In this document: one piece after another, positions 27,728 to 36,789 of the stretch | Numbering within the stretch: the first letter of the stretch is position 1 | Layout: each line of letters starts with the position of its first letter | DNA from: Streptantibioticus ferralitis | Lineage (GTDB): Bacteria > Actinomycetota > Actinomycetes > Streptomycetales > Streptomycetaceae | Assembly (NCBI RefSeq): GCF_029223525.1 | Contig: NZ_JARHTQ010000018.1 | Coordinates: 1 to 64,000, forward strand | DNA length: 64,000 nt | Reading direction: 5' to 3' | Notes under the pieces: model-generated | What the model was told of the DNA's origin: nothing | Databases searched by the model: none | Seen by the model: only the letters and a program-made list of their open reading frames with translations | Program-made: the position numbers and the translations under genes

Positions 27728-27844
27728 GCCCGTTCATCCCACGGCATGGCCCGTCGTCCCACCGCCCGGCCCGCGCATCCCACGGGTCGGCCCGCTCATC
27801 CCTCGGCTTACCTGCTCAACCGCGGCTGCCCGTGCATCCGCCGG
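27728..27844. repeat. Imperfect 20-21-bp tandem repeats upstream of eccC
   Basis: About four good units, GCCCG followed by roughly TTCATCCCACGGCATG, lie end to end (27728, 27749, 27769 and 27790), with two more diverged units to 27844. The period of 20-21 bp is two helical turns. They lie in the non-coding gap between the LuxR regulator and eccC and may be binding sites controlling the ecc operon; that function is inferred. Confidence 0.6.
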
Positions 27845-27856
27845 CGGCGCGAGGCG

Positions 27857-28501
27857 TCAGATCAGCCCGGCGCGGATGGCGTACGAAACGGCGTGCGCGC
27901 GGTTGCGCAGCTGCAGCCGCTTCATCAGGCCGTACAGCACGTACTTGACGGTGCGTTCGGAATAGCAGAGCTTCGCCGCTATGTCCGCCAGCTCCGCGCC
28001 TTCCGCGATCAGCCGTAGCACGTCCACCTCACGGGGGCTGATCCCGGACGCCGTCAGGCCCCGGGGCACCAGGACCTCCCGCTGGGTCACCTGGACCTGC
28101 TCCATCAACGTTCCCTGGAGGGAAGGGGGAAGGCTGCCGCCGCCCTGCGCCACGGTGAACAGCGTCCGGGCGAAGTCGGCCGGGGTGAACGCGTCCCGCC
28201 ACAGCACCGCTCGCACCCCGCGGTCGATGGCCGCCGAGACATCGGCGTGCCACCGCCTGCCCACCACCATCACGAAGCTGGTGTCCGCCCCCTCGCCCTC
28301 GTCGCTCAGGCGGCGCAGCAGGTCCAGGGTGGCGCCGTCCGCGACGTCGGCGGCCACCACGGTGACGTCGGCCTCGCGCACGGTGGCCACCTGCGACAGC
28401 CGGCGCTCGCGCTGAAGGCAGCTGGCCAGTCCGGCACGGGTGAGGTCTTCTGACGCGTGGATGGCCACGCGCACGGTCTCCGCGAGCACTTGCTGCCGCA
28501 T
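27857..28501 (-). CDS. LuxR/NarL-type regulator with atypical receiver-like domain
   Basis: The ATG at 28501 was chosen because AGGGAG lies upstream and because the paralog at 31002 starts at the same position (MxQQVL). The 214-aa product has a receiver-like N-terminal half (VRVAIHASEDLTRAGLASCL) and a C-terminal LuxR HTH (GISPREVDVLRLIAEGAELA, then SERTVKYVLYGLMKR). Key receiver residues look degenerate: the beta-5 Lys position reads WRDA, and the phospho-Asp region reads VTVVAADVADG. Phosphorylation control is therefore doubtful. It is upstream of and co-directional with eccC, across the tandem repeats, which suggests it regulates the ESX operon. Confidence 0.85.
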   Translation of the reverse strand: MRQQVLAETVRVAIHASEDLTRAGLASCLQRERRLSQVATVREADVTVVAADVADGATLDLLRRLSDEGEGADTSFVMVVGRRWHADVSAAIDRGVRAVLWRDAFTPADFARTLFTVAQGGGSLPPSLQGTLMEQVQVTQREVLVPRGLTASGISPREVDVLRLIAEGAELADIAAKLCYSERTVKYVLYGLMKRLQLRNRAHAVSYAIRAGLI

Positions 28502-29037
28502 GCGCACTCCCTGGTTTCCAAAATCGGTACGACTCAGGAGACCGATGCTGCCACTCGGATATCTGCCTATAGCGGGCTTATCCGGCACCCGTCTCTTAGG
28601 CATGGGGAAATCTGGCGTGCGCACAGCCGCGAACAGGCCCGAGGTGGACGGGAAGAAAGCCCGCGGACGGCGGCGAAAAGGGGCACAAGCAGTGGACGCC
28701 TACGAGTGCGTATGCATTTGCACAAGTACGGCGGAACCAGACGGACTCGGAGGAGCGCCGTGCGGACGCGACCGTGATGGCTGCCGCCCCCGCTGACAGC
28801 CGGGCGAGAGAGCGGACACGGGCAACGCTGCCCGTTTGTACGGCCTGTTCTGTACACCCGAGAAAAATGGGCCGCCGGAGCCCGGCGGCCGGGCCGCCGT
28901 ACCGTGCGTGACCACTAGCATCCCCAACGGAAGAAGCAGGGACCGGCCGGTCCCGGCTGATGCCTGCTGTCCCGGCGGCGCCTGCCCGGCCGGTCCCGAT
29001 CCGATCCCTTCACCCCTTGCCCAGAAGGAGGCGTGCC
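28502..29037. other. 536-bp divergent intergenic region
   Basis: This lies between the minus-strand LuxR gene and the plus-strand lectin gene and has no convincing coding frame. It contains a small hairpin (28818-28835, 7-bp stem ACGGGCA) and a nearby TGTAC-N10-GTACA inverted repeat (28837-28856). Either could be a regulator site. Confidence 0.45.
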
Positions 29038-30228
29038 GTGTCCTCGCCGTCCTCGCCGTCCTCGCAGCGAGCTTCCTCCGGAGGCGCGCAGAATCCGGGA
29101 CTTCACCAGGCGGAAACACCACCCGCCACCGGAACCGGAACCGCCGTCGGCCGCGACGCCGCCACAAGCGCGGCCGCCGGCACCGGCGCATCCGGCGGTC
29201 TGGTGCCCGCCAGGAGAGGGGAACCGGCACGACCGCAGGCCGTCCCCGCGGCCGGGACCGCCGACGGCGGCATCCGGACGGCAGTCCGCTCGCTGCTGGC
29301 GCGGCGCACCGGGGCAACGCCGGGGCAGCCGCCGGAGCATGGATCTCCCGCCATATGGGAGCGCGGCGACCGCGGCTTGCAAGCACCCGCCACACATCCG
29401 ACCGCCCCCGCCCCGACCGGCGGCGGACAGACACCGCCGGGACGGCCCGCTCGGACGGTCGTGCTCGCTGCCATGTGCGGCGCGGCGCTGCTCTCCGTAC
29501 CGTTCCTGGTGATCGGTACGGGCTCGCACGGTGGCACGCACAGCAGCGCGAGCACAACGCCCGAGGACGTGGCCAACCAGGCGGAGCCCAGGGCGCTCGG
29601 CTCCGATCCGGCCTCCGCGTCGCCGTCCTCTTCCCGCCCCCCGTCGGCCTCGCCTTCCCCCAGTGGGCCCGCCCAGCACTCCCCCGGCCCCACGGCCATG
29701 CCACCGAACGACGGGGCCGCGGCGAACGCCCTTGCGCTCACCGCGGCCCAGTCGTTCAGCGGCGCGGACCATGTGCTGCTGCGGAACCTCGGCACCGGCC
29801 AGTGCGCGGATCTGCCCCTGTACGGACCGGGCCGGGTCGGCGGAGTGATCGACCAGTACGACTGCCAGGCCGGCAGCAGTGACAACCAGATGTGGACCCT
29901 CAAGGTCGTCGGCAGCCCCAAGGGCCCAGGGGGCGAGCGGCTGTTCACCATCAGCAACGACAAGGACAACCTGTGCATGGACCTCCCGTGGTACGGCGCC
30001 CAACCCGCCGGCAGCGCGGTGTCGGAGTACACCTGCAACGCGACCACCGCTGACAACCAGCTGTGGTACCTGGCGCCCGGGGACGGCGACCACTACCAGC
30101 TCCGCAACCTCGCCTCCGTCGGCATGTGCCTGAGCGTCGCCGGCGGGTCCTCGGCCCAGCACGGGGTGAGGCTGGTCATCGAGCCCTGTCGCTCCACCGC
30201 GGAGGACTGGGCCCTGACCTCCGGATGA
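29038..30228 (+). CDS. Membrane-anchored protein with ricin-type beta-trefoil lectin domain
   Basis: The GTG at 29038 is chosen because AAGGAGG ends 6 bp upstream. The 396-aa product has a long disordered, Ser/Ala/Pro-rich cytoplasmic N-terminus and one transmembrane helix (about 145-165, TVVLAAMCGAALLSVPFLVI). A Ser/Pro-rich stalk follows, then a RICIN domain (about 265-396) with the repeated Q-x-W signatures DNQMW and DNQLW and a third degenerate copy ending TAEDW. Such domains bind carbohydrate, so the predicted site is the outer face of the membrane or wall. It lies between the two LuxR paralogs, which suggests co-regulation with the ESX locus. No catalytic domain was found. Confidence 0.85.
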   Translation: MSSPSSPSSQRASSGGAQNPGLHQAETPPATGTGTAVGRDAATSAAAGTGASGGLVPARRGEPARPQAVPAAGTADGGIRTAVRSLLARRTGATPGQPPEHGSPAIWERGDRGLQAPATHPTAPAPTGGGQTPPGRPARTVVLAAMCGAALLSVPFLVIGTGSHGGTHSSASTTPEDVANQAEPRALGSDPASASPSSSRPPSASPSPSGPAQHSPGPTAMPPNDGAAANALALTAAQSFSGADHVLLRNLGTGQCADLPLYGPGRVGGVIDQYDCQAGSSDNQMWTLKVVGSPKGPGGERLFTISNDKDNLCMDLPWYGAQPAGSAVSEYTCNATTADNQLWYLAPGDGDHYQLRNLASVGMCLSVAGGSSAQHGVRLVIEPCRSTAEDWALTSG

Positions 30229-30269
30229 CCGGACCGCCGCCACCTCGCCCACCGGGGGTGCGGGGTGCC

Positions 30270-30730
30270 CGGGGCTGACCACCGGGTCGGCGCGTTCGCA
30301 CCTGACCCCACCCGGTAGGCAGCGGGAGTTCCAGCCCGTACATCCGCGCTCTGCGGCCGGGCATGGTGCCGTCGATGTGCCGGTTTCCCAGCGCGCGGGC
30401 CGCCCGTACCGCCGCGCAACTCGTGGCACAGCAGCGTGGGGAGTTCGTCCCCCGCTACCCGCCAGGCGGAGCGCCTCCAGCGCGCCGTCCGTGTCGCAAC
30501 GCGGCACGGACCGGGCGAGCAGCAGCACCGCCGGTCCTCGGCCAGGCGCACTCCTCGTGCAGCGCCTCCAGTTCCTCCAGCGCCCGGCGGGTGACCTGCG
30601 GCAGGCCGCGCCGTCTGTGCCGTACCGCGTATCTGCCGTACCGCGTATCTGCCGAACTGGAAGAGCCGCAGGAGGAGCCGGCCAGGCCCTCCGGCAGACC
30701 GCTCTCGCGCGCCCGCCGCACATTGTGCCA
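30270..30730 (-). pseudogene. Frameshifted remnant of a LAL-type LuxR regulator
   Basis: Coding-like segments on the minus strand sit in three different frames. They include GRLLLRLFQFG, then RRALEELEALHEE, then PAVLLLARSVPRCDTDGALE, then GDELPTLLCHEL. In that order they parallel the intact 948-aa regulator encoded at 36981-39827 (DRLLLRILTF, ALEKLEELHEE, EAVLLGRGVLHRDADAM, LTLYCCQVL). The rest of the protein, including the ATPase and HTH ends, is missing. This looks like a decayed paralog, with at least two frameshifts. Confidence 0.55.
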
Positions 30731-31001
30731 ACCGCCGTGCTGGATCTCGGCACCGTCGTCCGCAGTACGCGCGGCCTCCTCGGGCTGCCCTTTCCCCTGG
30801 CGGGCCGCGCGGGGCGCCCGGGCAACCCCCCGCACGGAGCAGCCGTACGCGGCCCGCGGAAGGGTCCGGACACTTTCGCGCCAGGTTTCCCTGTCGTTAG
30901 CGGGCAGCGGGCAGCAGACGGCGGAAGGCCGGAACCACCCGTGGCACCGCCGGCCTCCTGAGTTGACGGGGCACACTCCGGTGTCCGTCAGGGAGGTCCG
31001 C

Positions 31002-31643
31002 ATGTCTCAGCAGGTGCTCACCCACCAGGTGCGCGTGGCGATCCACGCGCCCGACGTCATCACCTGCGCCGGACTCGCCAGCCATCTGCGGCACGACCGC
31101 AGACTGTCCGAGCTCCCGGTCCTGCGGAGAGGCGAAGCCGACGTGACCGTGGTGGCGGTGGACACCGCGGACGCCTCCACCCTCAGCCTGCTGCGCACCC
31201 TGGCCGACCAGCCACAGGCGCGTTTCGTCCTGGTGGTCGGCCAGCAGTGGCAGGCCGACATCTTCGCCGCAGTCGACCGGGGCGTACGCGCGGTGCTGTG
31301 GCAGGACACCTGCACGCCCGCGATCTTCGCCCGGACCCTGCTCACCGTCGCCGAAGGCGGCGGCAGCTTTCCTCCCAGCCTCCAGGGAACACTCATGCAG
31401 CAGGTCCAGTGGACCCATCGCGAGGTCCTCACCCCCCGCGGCCTGACCGCGACCGGCATCAGCCCCCGCGAACTGGACGTGCTGCGCCTGCTCGCGGAGG
31501 GCAAGGAGCTGGCGGAGATCGCGGCGAAGCTCACGTACTCCGAACGCACTGTCAAGTACGTGCTGTACGGCCTGATGAAACGGATGAACCTGCACAACCG
31601 CGCGCACGCCGTCTCGTACGCCATACGCGCCGGCCTGATCTGA
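31002..31643 (+). CDS. LuxR/NarL-type regulator, paralog of the one upstream of eccC
   Basis: The ATG at 31002 has GGGAGG just upstream. The 213-aa product is closely related along its whole length to the regulator at 27857-28501. Both share VRVAIHA, DRGVRAVLW, GGGS-PPSLQGTLM and an almost identical HTH (YSERTVKYVLYGLMKR). The beta-5 Lys position is again changed (WQDT), so the receiver is probably not controlled by phosphorylation. It is oriented away from its paralog, with the lectin gene between them. A role in controlling the ESX region is inferred from pairing and position. Confidence 0.87.
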   Translation: MSQQVLTHQVRVAIHAPDVITCAGLASHLRHDRRLSELPVLRRGEADVTVVAVDTADASTLSLLRTLADQPQARFVLVVGQQWQADIFAAVDRGVRAVLWQDTCTPAIFARTLLTVAEGGGSFPPSLQGTLMQQVQWTHREVLTPRGLTATGISPRELDVLRLLAEGKELAEIAAKLTYSERTVKYVLYGLMKRMNLHNRAHAVSYAIRAGLI

Positions 31644-31788
31644 CGGCCCGTCTTCGCGTACGGGGTGTGGCCACCATCTCCGGGAGGAACCCGTACCCGT
31701 GCTGAGCCCCGCGGACCGCGCGGGCGCTCCTCCTCTGGCGCCCAGGTGTGCCCCGTCTCCTGGGCACCTCAACGTCCGCCAGACTTCC

Positions 31789-31843
31789 TGTCGTTGAATG
31801 AGTGCCGCAGTGTCGTGCACACGTGTCGTTGAATGGAGTGCCG
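31789..31843. repeat. Direct repeat at the start of the large LAL regulator
   Basis: TGTCGTTGAATGAGTGCCG (31789-31807) recurs 35 bp later with one inserted G (31824-31843). The copies overlap the two alternative start codons of the LAL gene (ATG 31798, GTG 31843). They may be an operator or a small duplication. Confidence 0.6.
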
Positions 31844-34770
31844 TGGACGTTGGCCGACCGGCAGACAGCAAGTCGATCCGCGGCGCCACACCGGCGCGGA
31901 CCGGCCACGGGAGCGGACATCTCAGCGGCCGCGGAGAGGAGTTGGAGCAGGCCGACCGCTGTCTGAACGACCCGAGCGGGCCTCGCCTGGTGGTCGTGTG
32001 CGGTGAACGAGGGGCCGGACTCAGCGCGTTCGCGCACGTCGCCGCCGAAAGGCAGCGTAGGCGGGGTGTCCCGGTTCTGTCGCTTTCCTGCGTGGACGGC
32101 GACCAGGAGTATCCGCTCCTGTTGGCGCTGCGGCTGGTCACCGCCGCGCAGAAGCAGCGGTCGGCCACCGCCAGGGAGCATGCGGCAGACCGGCCGGGCC
32201 CGAGCCCGGAGACGCTGTCCGCTGTGGAGCAGGGCGGCCGGGCGGCGCTGGCCGACACACTGCTGACCGCACTGGCACGCTCGTCGGCCACGACCGTGGT
32301 CGTGGACGGTGCCCAGTACGCGGATGCGGCGTCCCTCGCCGTCCTCGGCGGGATCGGGGCGGCGGAGTCCGCGCCGGGCCTCCGGCTGATGATCACGACC
32401 GCGCGGGGCACTGCGGGGAGTGGTCGGGTCTCGTCCCACGACGGCCCTGCCCTCGAACGGCTGGTGGCAGACGGCGCGTCGCACACGATCGTCCTGCCGC
32501 GGCTGGCTCCGTCGGAGGTCGCTGACATGGTGGCGCGGCGGCTGCAGGCGGTGCCCGACGCCTTCCTGGTGCGGCGGGTGCACGAGCTCACCCGGGGCAT
32601 TCCCGGAGCCGTCGACGCGCTGCTCTCCGGGTGGTCGAGGGAGGACGCGATCCGGGTGGTCGACGGGCACGCCTTCATCTGCCCCAGCACGCCGGTGCCG
32701 GTGCTACCGGACAGCGACCGGTTCATGACGGTGCTGCACGCGCTCGGCGAGTCCTGCCGGGCGGTGGCCGACGCGCTGAGCGTCCTCTGGCCGCTCGGCC
32801 GGGCGGCGGCGACGCCGGTGGCGGAGTTGACCGGCCTGTCCAGCGAGGAGGTCGGCGACAGCATCCGCCGGCTGGCCGCTGCGGGCCTGGTGGACGAGCT
32901 CCACGGGGAAGACGGCGCTCGCGTACGGGGCTGGATGTTTCGCTCGCCGCTGGTGGAGCACGCGGTGCGGGAACGGCTCGGGCCGCTGGAGCGCGGGCGC
33001 CTGTCGGCCGCCGTGGTGCGGGCGCTGTGGACGGCGGAGGACCGGCCGGACGCCCGGACTTCGGAGGCACGGACAACCGCGATACTCGACGAGGTCGACC
33101 TGCAGACGTATCTGCCGGACCGGATCGTCGACGCGGGCGCCATGGTCGACCGCGAACGCGCGGTGACGGAACTGTCGGCCGCCGCGGAACAACTCCTCCC
33201 CGACCGTGAGAGCCGCGGCATGCTGCGGTGGCTGCGGGCGACGCTGCGCCTCGTCGAGGAGCCCGCCGCTCGCGAGCTGGCGCTGCTGCGTTACGCGAAG
33301 GCATCCCATGTCACGGGCGACTACCGGACCGCGATGACGACGGCCAAGATGATAGTGCGCAACCGCACCGAACACCTGACGGCGTCAGCGGTCCAGGAGG
33401 CCGTCGGCCTGCTGGTGGTCGCGACCGCCGCCGAGGAGAACTGGCCGCGGATAACCCAATTGGGAACCTCCGGGTGGTGGAACCGCCTGCTGCTGCCCGC
33501 CGCGGTCACCGTGCCGGCGCAGGCCATGGCGCTGTTCCTGGCGGAGAGGTGGAAGGAGGCTCTGGATCTGCTGTCTCGGAACGAGACGCTGTGGGACGCC
33601 GATCCGCTCAGTCGGTTCCTCCCTGAAACCACCCGCAGTTTCGCTGAGTTGGCGCAGGGCCGGCCGGAACGGTTCACCCGTGCCCTGGCCTTGCCGGAGG
33701 ACCCGCGGCTGCCTTCGGACACGGTGTACGGGGTGACGATGACGCAGACCGACCTACTGCTCGGCGCCCGCGATCTGTCCGGCGCGGTGAACTTGCTGAC
33801 CGACCGCGGCATGCCGGAAGAGGCACTCCCGCCCCACGGCCGTTTCCTGCTGTTCCACCTGCAGGGCCGGTGGGACGACGCGCTGGCGCTGGGGCGGTGG
33901 ATGCTGGCGACTGGCCGGGGGTCCCGTACGGCGCCGAACCACCATCTACTCGCGGCGCGGACGGCAGCCATCCTGCTGGCCAGGGGGCGAATAGCCAACG
34001 CTGATCGCCTGATCGGCAGCGTGCCCAGGCCGCAGGACGGCCCGCTGGGGGTCTTCCTGGACGCCGCCGAGGCCGAGGTGCTGCGGACCCTGGGCCGTCC
34101 CGGCGAGGCGGAGCAGGCGTTGCGGCGCGGCATGGAGGCGGCCGACGCTCGCGGCCACGTCTACGGGACCGACGAGTTGCTGGCCGGCCTCGTCGAGGTC
34201 CACACGGAGGCGGGCCGGGCCGAGGCGGCGATGGCCTGCCTGGGACGCCTTGAACGCTTGATCGGCCGGACGAACGGAAGCCGGACACGGCTGCTGTACC
34301 TGCTGTCCTCGGCCCGGGTCCTGCGGCAGGACCGCCCCGGCGACGCCCATGAGAGGCTGCGCGAAGCGGTGGAGCTGGCGCGCTCGCGCAGCCAGCCGTT
34401 CGAGACGGCGGTCACGCTGGCGACGGCGGCCGCCGAGGGCGCTGAACCGCCAGCTCTGCTGTACGAAGCCTACGAACTCTTCGGTGACACCGGCTCGGCG
34501 CTCCGGCGCTTCCACACCAGGGCCGCTATGCGCGAGTCAGGGCTGAGCATCCCGGGCCGCAAACAGGCCACCGCGGAGAACGAGCAGTTGCTGGCCACCC
34601 TGATCGCCGAGGGACTCACCAACCGCCAGATCGCCACGGTGCTTCGTATCAGCGAGGACGCGGTCGCCAACCGCCTGTCCCGGCTGTTCGCACGCACGGG
34701 CCTGCGCTCCCGTACCGAAGTCGTTTCGGCGGTGCTGACCGGCACCCTGCCGACCCCCGCGGATCGCTGA
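31798..34770 (+). CDS. LAL-type (large ATP-binding) LuxR-family regulator with degenerate P-loop
   Basis: The 990-aa product has a STAND/AAA-like N-terminal domain, a long helical (TPR-like) middle, and a C-terminal LuxR HTH (about 920-985: LLATLIAEGLTNRQIATVL, then AVANRLSRLFARTGLRSR). The P-loop position reads GERGAGLS (about 69-76), with Leu where Lys is required, so ATP binding may be lost. The Walker B-like segment is TTVVVDGAQYADAASL. The ATG at 31798 has no clear ribosome site; the GTG at 31843 has GGAG upstream and may be the true start, giving 975 aa. The gene is convergent with the DUF3291 gene. The target is unknown. Confidence 0.85.
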   Translation: MSAAVSCTRVVEWSAVDVGRPADSKSIRGATPARTGHGSGHLSGRGEELEQADRCLNDPSGPRLVVVCGERGAGLSAFAHVAAERQRRRGVPVLSLSCVDGDQEYPLLLALRLVTAAQKQRSATAREHAADRPGPSPETLSAVEQGGRAALADTLLTALARSSATTVVVDGAQYADAASLAVLGGIGAAESAPGLRLMITTARGTAGSGRVSSHDGPALERLVADGASHTIVLPRLAPSEVADMVARRLQAVPDAFLVRRVHELTRGIPGAVDALLSGWSREDAIRVVDGHAFICPSTPVPVLPDSDRFMTVLHALGESCRAVADALSVLWPLGRAAATPVAELTGLSSEEVGDSIRRLAAAGLVDELHGEDGARVRGWMFRSPLVEHAVRERLGPLERGRLSAAVVRALWTAEDRPDARTSEARTTAILDEVDLQTYLPDRIVDAGAMVDRERAVTELSAAAEQLLPDRESRGMLRWLRATLRLVEEPAARELALLRYAKASHVTGDYRTAMTTAKMIVRNRTEHLTASAVQEAVGLLVVATAAEENWPRITQLGTSGWWNRLLLPAAVTVPAQAMALFLAERWKEALDLLSRNETLWDADPLSRFLPETTRSFAELAQGRPERFTRALALPEDPRLPSDTVYGVTMTQTDLLLGARDLSGAVNLLTDRGMPEEALPPHGRFLLFHLQGRWDDALALGRWMLATGRGSRTAPNHHLLAARTAAILLARGRIANADRLIGSVPRPQDGPLGVFLDAAEAEVLRTLGRPGEAEQALRRGMEAADARGHVYGTDELLAGLVEVHTEAGRAEAAMACLGRLERLIGRTNGSRTRLLYLLSSARVLRQDRPGDAHERLREAVELARSRSQPFETAVTLATAAAEGAEPPALLYEAYELFGDTGSALRRFHTRAAMRESGLSIPGRKQATAENEQLLATLIAEGLTNRQIATVLRISEDAVANRLSRLFARTGLRSRTEVVSAVLTGTLPTPADR

Positions 34771-34957
34771 ACGGCCACCGCACCCCGACCAGCCGGTCCC
34801 CCGGTCAGGCGGGATCGCCGACCGTCTCCTGCGCGCGTGGCACCGCAGTCGGCGGACGTACTCCGCTGCGCGGCTGAAACACGAGAGCGGCTCGGGAAAC
34901 GGGCAGTAACCAGGGTGGAGCCGCTCACAGATGGTGCGCATCGCCGGTGCCGGTCCT

Positions 34958-35524
34958 CTATCGAGTACCCGATCGTCCGAGAACTGCCAGCCTGGTCGAT
35001 GTTCCGTCCGGATCGAACGAGTGGTGGAAGGTGAAGGCGTACGGTGCGGGGTCGTGGTCGTGGAGGTGTTCCAACCTGGAAACCCCGTCCTGCCAGGTCG
35101 GTACCGTGCCCTCGGTGACCCACCAGAGCACATGACCCGGGCGTCCCGACTTCTCGAACCAGTCGTCACGCCTGTCGAGCGCTGCGCGGTGCAGGCCGGT
35201 GAAGATGAAGTCGGAGGCGGATCGCAGGTCGGTCCAGAGTGAGAGGGTCGCGGCCAGGGCCGTGGATTCAGCGGTGCGGCCCTTCAAGTACCAAGCCGGA
35301 ACGGCGAATTCCCCCCATTCACCCCAGTCCCGGTCGAAAAGTGTGCCCCGGCTGCGGTCTGACGCTTCAGCACGAGCGACGTATCCGGGGTACTGGCATC
35401 CGGGGTACTGGCCGATCTCCCGGTAGACAGCCTCGGCGGTCTCGTGGAACTCCCGCGTAAGAGGTGCGGGATCGCTGAGGGGTGACTTCAGGACGCCGAA
35501 GGTGTACAGAGCAAGTTGGAGCAT
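34958..35524 (-). CDS. DUF3291-domain protein
   Basis: This 188-aa protein matches the DUF3291 family: LQLALYTFGVLKSPL at the N-terminus, then WGEFAVPAWYLKG, LSLWTDLRSASDFIFTGLH, LDRRDDWFEK and HVLWWVTEGTVPTWQDGVSR. The family is widespread and uncharacterised, and related to heme-binding or monooxygenase-like dimeric alpha-beta barrels. The ATG has AGGGA upstream. There is no operon partner: the downstream neighbour is convergent and the upstream region holds a pseudogene. Confidence 0.85.
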   Translation of the reverse strand: MLQLALYTFGVLKSPLSDPAPLTREFHETAEAVYREIGQYPGCQYPGYVARAEASDRSRGTLFDRDWGEWGEFAVPAWYLKGRTAESTALAATLSLWTDLRSASDFIFTGLHRAALDRRDDWFEKSGRPGHVLWWVTEGTVPTWQDGVSRLEHLHDHDPAPYAFTFHHSFDPDGTSTRLAVLGRSGTR

Positions 35525-35707
35525 GCGTCCCTACCTTTCGCTGTGGGTTGTTTCCGGTCCTCCGTAAGATCGGGAGGCCCAGGGGCGCCGGATCGGCCTC
35601 GTCTCAGCTCAGGATCTCTTCGCGGTTCCGGGCCGCGGCCCGGGCAGCCATGGCATGGCCTCCGACCGCCGCTCCCGTGCTCACCGGATGATGTCCACCG
35701 CAGCCCG

Positions 35708-36584
35708 CTATCCGATCAGCATCGCGGCGAAGTTGGTCTGCGAGCGGGGAATGGAAGGCATCACCGACGCGTCGGCGACCATCAACCGATCCACTCCGCG
35801 CACCCGCAGCGACTCGTCGACCACGTGCGTGCGGCGCAGGTCTCCGATGCCGTCAGCGGTCCGGCCGATGGCTCGAAGAAGTTCGTGCGGTGCGCGAAGA
35901 GCTGGGCCTCCGGGTGGTCGTCGCCGTCCAGCGCGAAGGCCGGCAGCGTTCCCACTCCCCCGGCATCGCAAGCTGCAAAGGATCGGTCACGTCCATCTGC
36001 ACCAGCGCATGGTCGGAGAGATGGGACCCCAGCTCGGGCGCGTCCACCATCACCGGGAGTTCCGAGGCGCGCAGGTGCTCCGCGGGTCCGATCCCCGAAC
36101 GGAACAGGATCTCAGGAGTGCCGAAATTGCCGGCGCCAGGAGGGTGCTGATCCGGTCGTTGCCGACACGGTTGGGGTGCGTAACGTGTGACGGGAATGGG
36201 TCCGTCGGCCCCGTGATGCTCGGCTTCCCCGAACTGCTGGTCGGCTTCGAGGGCGCAAAACGCCGGAAGGCACTTCTGCCAGGTCCGCTCCGGCGAACCC
36301 CAGGCGTCATAGCACCAGGGGCGGCCGCGCTGCGCTTCCGCTGCGTTCACGGCCGAACTGCCGCCGAACACCCTGCCGCAGGGAAGGAAGTCGCCGGTAT
36401 CCGCACCGGTGTGGTTCCAGTAGTAATCGGGCGGCAGCCCGATCTCCTGGCGCAGGATGTCGGGGACGCCCGGGCCGGGATCGGCGCCGCCTTCTACCAG
36501 GACGACCTCGTTTCCGGGATCCTCGCTGGGCTTCCACGCACAGGTCATGCCGGCGGAGCCCGCTCCCACGACCACTGTTCTCAT
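35708..36584 (-). pseudogene. Collapsed GMC oxidoreductase (choline dehydrogenase-like)
   Basis: The N-terminus MRTVVVGAGSAGMTCAW (FAD-binding G-x-G-x-x-G) starts at 36584. It is followed by VLVEGGADPGPG, the GMC signature region GRVFGGSSAVN, and PEILFRSGIGPAEHL. The frame is then lost near 35880, and the C-terminal part VRGVDRLMVADASVMP continues in another frame to a stop at 35708. Only about 290 residues remain of a family that is usually 500 or more, so there are internal deletions as well as at least one frameshift. Confidence 0.8.
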
Positions 36585-36789
36585 GTGCACGTTCTCCGTA
36601 CGATCGGTTGCAGGACAACCCGGGGCCGTCCCGCTCGCTGCCGACGCGGCAACCGCATTCGCGGGCCGGCCGTGGCAGCCAAATCCGACGCTGCCACGGC
36701 CCGATGTCCTTGCGCGCCGACCGGCGCTCTCCTTGCACTGTCGGGCACGTGACCATGCCCTCCCGTACGTGGAACGGGCGCTGCCGTGG

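Noticed and set aside
30897-33221. Minus-strand open frame of 774 codons
   Set aside because: It is antisense to the second LuxR gene and to the LAL regulator, both with clear domains; its own translation is Ser/Arg/Thr-rich without motifs.
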